From contig CACZYN010000010.1 in NCBI GenBank assembly GCA_902785445.1, positions 1 to 18,545 of the forward strand: a stretch of DNA of 18,545 bases, in the 5' to 3' direction. Below are positions 16,119-18,545 of the stretch, piece after piece. The notes under the pieces are model-generated. The model was not told the origin of the DNA, did not search any database, and worked only from the letters and a program-made list of their open reading frames with translations. Within the stretch, counting starts at the first letter, position 1, and each line of letters begins with the position of its first letter. Both the position numbers and the translations under genes were made by a program. Source of the stretch: an uncultured Anaerovibrio sp. (lineage in GTDB: Bacteria > Bacillota > Negativicutes > Selenomonadales > Selenomonadaceae).

Positions 16119-17141
16119 ATGAATAGTGTATTTGTTTATTGCGAGCTTGAAGGCACAAAGGTTGCCGAAGTAAGCCAAGAGCTTCTGACTAAAGGCAGGA
16201 AGCTGGCCAATACGCTTGGCGTACAACTCGAAGCCGTTGCTGCCGGCAGCGGAATCGTGGGAAAAGTGGAGGCTCAGATACTTCCTTATGGCGTCGATAA
16301 ACTCCATATCTTCGATGCAGAAGGCCTCGCTCCCTATACGAGCAAGCCTCACACGGCAGTCCTCGTCAACCTCTTCAAGCAGGAGAAACCGCAGATTTGC
16401 CTGATGGGAGCTGACGTCGTAGGTCGCGACCTCGGTCCGCGCGTCTCGTCGGCTTTGCATAGCGGACTCACCGCGGACTGCACCAGCCTTGAGATTGGTC
16501 CTCATGAGGACAAGAAGAATGGTAAGACGTACGAGAACCTGTTGTATCAGATACGACCCGCCTTCGGTGGAAACATCGTGGCTACCATCGTCAATCCCGA
16601 GAACAGACCGCAGATGGCGACTGTTCGCAGCGGCGTGATGAAGGCAGAGATACTCGACCAGAACTACAAGGGCGAGGTCATCGTGGAAGATGTAGCGAAG
16701 TTCGTTCCCGAGGCAGAGTACGTCACCAAGGTGCTCGACCGTCACGTCGAGGCAGCCAAGAACAACCTGAAAGGCGCTCCTATCATTGTGGCTGGAGGCT
16801 ATGGCGTCGGCTCGAAGGAAGGCTTTGACCAACTGTATGAACTCGCCAAAGTACTTCATGCAGAAGTGGGTGCCAGCCGTGCTGCCGTGGATGCAGGCTT
16901 TGCCGACCACGACCTGCAGATTGGTCAGACAGGCGTCACCGTCCGTCCCAAAGTGTATATCGCTTGCGGCATCAGCGGTGCCATTCAACACGTGGCAGGC
17001 ATGAAGGAGTCGGGCATCATCATCTCCATCAACTCAGACGAGAACGCCCCCATCAACACAATTGCCGACTACGTCATCAACGGCACAGTAGAAGAAGTCG
17101 TACCAAAGCTCATCAAGTATTACAAACAGAATAGTAAATAA
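16119..17141 (+). CDS. etfA: Electron transfer flavoprotein alpha subunit
   Basis: A 340-residue EtfA that binds the FAD of the electron transfer flavoprotein. The N-terminal domain (about 1-200) contains VFVYCELEGTKVAEVSQELL, LMGADVVGRDLGPRVSS and PAFGGNIVATIV. The C-terminal FAD domain has the family hallmarks GGYGVGSKEGF, GASRAAVDAGF, QIGQTGVTVRPKVYIACGIS, GAIQHVAGM and SINSDENAPI. It is full-length and starts 6 bp after etfB without a Shine-Dalgarno site. Together with EtfB and the acyl-CoA dehydrogenase encoded downstream it would form the electron-transfer module of a butyryl-CoA or related acyl-CoA dehydrogenase reaction. Gene order and codon use are Bacteroidetes-like. Confidence 0.96.
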   Translation: MNSVFVYCELEGTKVAEVSQELLTKGRKLANTLGVQLEAVAAGSGIVGKVEAQILPYGVDKLHIFDAEGLAPYTSKPHTAVLVNLFKQEKPQICLMGADVVGRDLGPRVSSALHSGLTADCTSLEIGPHEDKKNGKTYENLLYQIRPAFGGNIVATIVNPENRPQMATVRSGVMKAEILDQNYKGEVIVEDVAKFVPEAEYVTKVLDRHVEAAKNNLKGAPIIVAGGYGVGSKEGFDQLYELAKVLHAEVGASRAAVDAGFADHDLQIGQTGVTVRPKVYIACGISGAIQHVAGMKESGIIISINSDENAPINTIADYVINGTVEEVVPKLIKYYKQNSK

Positions 17142-17145
17142 AACC

Positions 17146-17183
17146 AGTAGTTAAGTAGTTAGAGTAGTTAAGTAGTTAAGCCA
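17146..17183 (+). repeat. Left repeat block flanking the four-helix-bundle gene
   Basis: Four copies of AGTAGTTA (17146-17153, 17154-17161, 17163-17170, 17171-17178) followed by AGCCA. The last 20 bp (17164-17183) are the exact reverse complement of 17578-17597 on the other side of the gene. The block begins 5 bp after the etfA stop and ends 7 bp before the ATG of the four-helix-bundle gene. Confidence 0.9.
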
Positions 17184-17190
17184 TTACCTC

Positions 17191-17568
17191 ATGACTAATA
17201 ACTTTCACGGAATCGTTGCATGGCAGAAGGCACATGACTTTGTGCTGATGGTTTACAAGGAGACAAAAAACTTCCCTGACTTTGAGAGATATGGGTTATG
17301 TTCTCAGTTTCAACGTGCAGCTATTTCCATTCCTGCTAACATAGCGGAAGGTTATAAGAAATTGAGTAGAGCAGATAAACTTCGTTTTTACAACATTGCC
17401 CAAGGTAGTCTGGAGGAATGCAGATATTATGTTTTGCTTTCAAGGGACTTGGGTTATATCGATGAAGAGCATTACAATCACCTTTTTGATATGGTAGAAG
17501 AAACAAGCAAGTTGTTGAATGGCTATTGCAAAGGTGTTATTGACAAAGATTTCAGTAAAGACCTTTAG
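17191..17568 (+). CDS. Four-helix-bundle protein (S23/IVP family)
   Basis: A 125-residue protein of the four-helix-bundle family first known from proteins encoded in 23S rRNA intervening sequences. The typical N-terminus is visible (GIVAWQKAHDFVLMVYKETKNFP), then YGLCSQFQRAAISIPANIAEGY, with the conserved SIPANIAEG motif, then RFYNIAQGSLEECRYYVLL and a last helix EEHYNHLFDMVEETSKLLNGY. No enzymatic role is known for the family; relatives bind nucleic acid, such as the Avd protein of diversity-generating retroelements. The gene lies between etfA and an acyl-CoA dehydrogenase gene, is visibly more AT-rich than both, and is closely framed by inverted repeats, 7 bp before its start and 9 bp after its stop. 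It therefore looks like an inserted cassette rather than a part of the etf pathway. No reverse transcriptase or variable repeat is nearby. Confidence 0.92.
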   Translation: MTNNFHGIVAWQKAHDFVLMVYKETKNFPDFERYGLCSQFQRAAISIPANIAEGYKKLSRADKLRFYNIAQGSLEECRYYVLLSRDLGYIDEEHYNHLFDMVEETSKLLNGYCKGVIDKDFSKDL

Positions 17569-17577
17569 CTGTAGTAT

Positions 17578-17606
17578 TGGCTTAACTACTTAACTACATA
17601 ACTACT
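17578..17606 (+). repeat. Right repeat block flanking the four-helix-bundle gene
   Basis: TGGCT followed by TAACTACT (17583-17590), TAACTACA (17591-17598) and TAACTACT (17599-17606): the reverse-complement orientation of the left block. Positions 17578-17597 pair perfectly with 17164-17183, so a transcript could fold with the whole gene in the loop. Confidence 0.9.
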
Positions 17607-17626
17607 CTCTACAAAAATAAAGTAAC

Positions 17627-18545
17627 ATGGCAAACTATTATAACGACATAAATGAGATTAAGTTCGAGCTCGAGAACAGTCCTTTGATGGAGCGCATCGT
17701 TGAGCTCAAGGAACGTCAATACGAGGATAAAGACAAGTACGACGAGGCTCCGCAGGACTTTGCGGATGCGATGGATTCGTATGACAAGGTGCTGGACATC
17801 GTGGGCGACATCGTGGCGAACGTTGTGGCTCCCAATGCTGAGGCTGTTGATGCCGAGGGGCCTCACCTCGAAAAGGGTCGCGTCACTTATGCTTCGAAGA
17901 CCTACGAGAACCTCAACGCCATGATTCAGGCAGGCATGAACGGCATGACGATGCCTCGCCGCTATGGTGGCTTGAACCTGCCTGTCACAGTCTATACCGC
18001 AGCGAACGAGATTGTCTCGACCGGCGATGCTGGCTTCGAGAACATCTGGAGCCTGCAGGACTGCATCGAGACGCTCTATTGCTTTGGCAACGAGGAACAA
18101 AGACAGAAGTACATTCCCCGCGTATGTAAGGGCGAGACAATGTCGATGGACCTGACCGAGCCTGATGCCGGCAGCGACCTGCAAAGCGTGATGCTCAAGG
18201 CAACCTTCGACGAGGAGAACAACTGCTGGCGTTTGAACGGCGCAAAGCGCTTCATTACGAACGGCGACAGCGACATCCATCTGGTGCTTGCACGCAGCGA
18301 AGCAGGCACACGCGACGGCCGTGGCCTCTCGATGTTCATCTATGACAAGCGAGACGGAGGCGTCGACGTACGTCGTATCGAGAACAAACTCGGCATACAT
18401 GGCTCGCCAACCTGTGAGCTGGTCTATAAGAATGCGAAGTGCGAGCTGTGCGGCGACCGCAAGCTTGGCCTTATTAAATATGTAATGTCGCTGATGAATG
18501 GCGCCCGCCTCGGCATTGCTGCTCAGAGCGTTGGCCTCAGTCAGG
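17627..18545 (+). CDS. Acyl-CoA dehydrogenase (N-terminal part)
   Basis: The first 306 residues of an acyl-CoA dehydrogenase; the frame is open to the right edge of the window. The enzyme oxidises an acyl-CoA (or works in reverse on an enoyl-CoA) with FAD and passes electrons to EtfAB. Recognisable segments are the helical N-terminal domain, GMTMPRRYGGLNLP, YCFGNEEQRQKYIPRVCKGE, the FAD/substrate-binding MDLTEPDAGSDLQ, RLNGAKRFITNGD and ENKLGIHGSPTCELVY. The catalytic glutamate, expected further C-terminal, is outside the window. The start ATG at 17627 follows an A-rich stretch without a Shine-Dalgarno sequence, as is common in Bacteroidetes. The acyl-chain specificity cannot be read from this part. 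It is the natural partner of etfBA, separated from them only by the four-helix-bundle cassette. Confidence 0.93.
   Translation, partial: MANYYNDINEIKFELENSPLMERIVELKERQYEDKDKYDEAPQDFADAMDSYDKVLDIVGDIVANVVAPNAEAVDAEGPHLEKGRVTYASKTYENLNAMIQAGMNGMTMPRRYGGLNLPVTVYTAANEIVSTGDAGFENIWSLQDCIETLYCFGNEEQRQKYIPRVCKGETMSMDLTEPDAGSDLQSVMLKATFDEENNCWRLNGAKRFITNGDSDIHLVLARSEAGTRDGRGLSMFIYDKRDGGVDVRRIENKLGIHGSPTCELVYKNAKCELCGDRKLGLIKYVMSLMNGARLGIAAQSVGLSQ

Noticed and set aside
16044..16991. 315-residue minus-strand ORF opposite etfA
   Set aside because: etfA on the plus strand has full-length family motifs; the antisense frame is a by-product of GC-rich codon use and has no recognisable domain.
17191..17568. 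Four-helix-bundle gene as the Avd component of a diversity-generating retroelement
   Set aside because: No reverse transcriptase, template repeat or variable repeat is visible, and the inverted repeats suggest a different context.
17609..18400. 263-residue minus-strand ORF opposite the acyl-CoA dehydrogenase
   Set aside because: The plus strand carries clear acyl-CoA dehydrogenase motifs, and the antisense ORF matches no family I recognise.
1..18545. CRISPR array, tRNA, rRNA or insertion sequence
   Set aside because: No regularly spaced direct repeats, RNA gene signatures or transposase motifs were found on either strand by reading.

Overview
The window joins DNA from two unrelated bacteria. 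Positions 1 to about 15,500 look like a Negativicutes (Selenomonadales-type) Firmicute: moderate to low GC, clear AGGAGG-type ribosome binding sites, the Firmicute core order gmk-rpoZ-coaBC, and accessory export and biosynthesis genes. From about 15,500 to the end the DNA is more GC-rich, lacks Shine-Dalgarno sites, and encodes an etfB-etfA-acyl-CoA dehydrogenase locus typical of Bacteroidetes (Prevotella/Bacteroides-like). The switch falls inside two genes at once: gmk (minus strand) and etfB (plus strand) both lose their N-termini at about 15496-15516, where roughly 20 bp fits both proteins. The best explanation is an assembly or library chimera, so the two halves should be interpreted separately.

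Left half, all on the minus strand, read from high to low coordinates. First comes a core operon, gmk (5'-truncated) - rpoZ - coaBC, with two strong palindromes between rpoZ and coaBC, ending in a hairpin plus T-run terminator. Next is a compact four-gene accessory operon: a STAS-domain anti-sigma-factor antagonist, a 2035-residue NRPS (A-T-C-A-T-C), a MATE exporter whose start overlaps the NRPS stop, and a membrane sensor PP2C/SpoIIE phosphatase, closed by a terminator. Its natural reading is synthesis (NRPS), export (MATE) and a partner-switch signalling pair (phosphatase plus STAS antagonist). After that is an NHLP-type peptide export operon: a periplasmic adaptor (HlyD/MFP), an NHLM-type HlyD secretion protein, and the C39 peptidase/ABC exporter that runs off the left end. 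No leader-peptide precursor is visible.

Right half, plus strand: etfB (5'-truncated), etfA, a small four-helix-bundle (S23/IVP family) gene tightly enclosed by a 20-bp perfect inverted repeat made of AGTAGTTA units, and the N-terminal part of an acyl-CoA dehydrogenase.

The items most worth following are the NRPS/MATE/STAS/SpoIIE operon, whose NRPS has an atypical first adenylation domain and a degenerate first condensation domain, and the inverted-repeat four-helix-bundle cassette inserted in the etf operon. All calls come from reading motifs; no database search was run.
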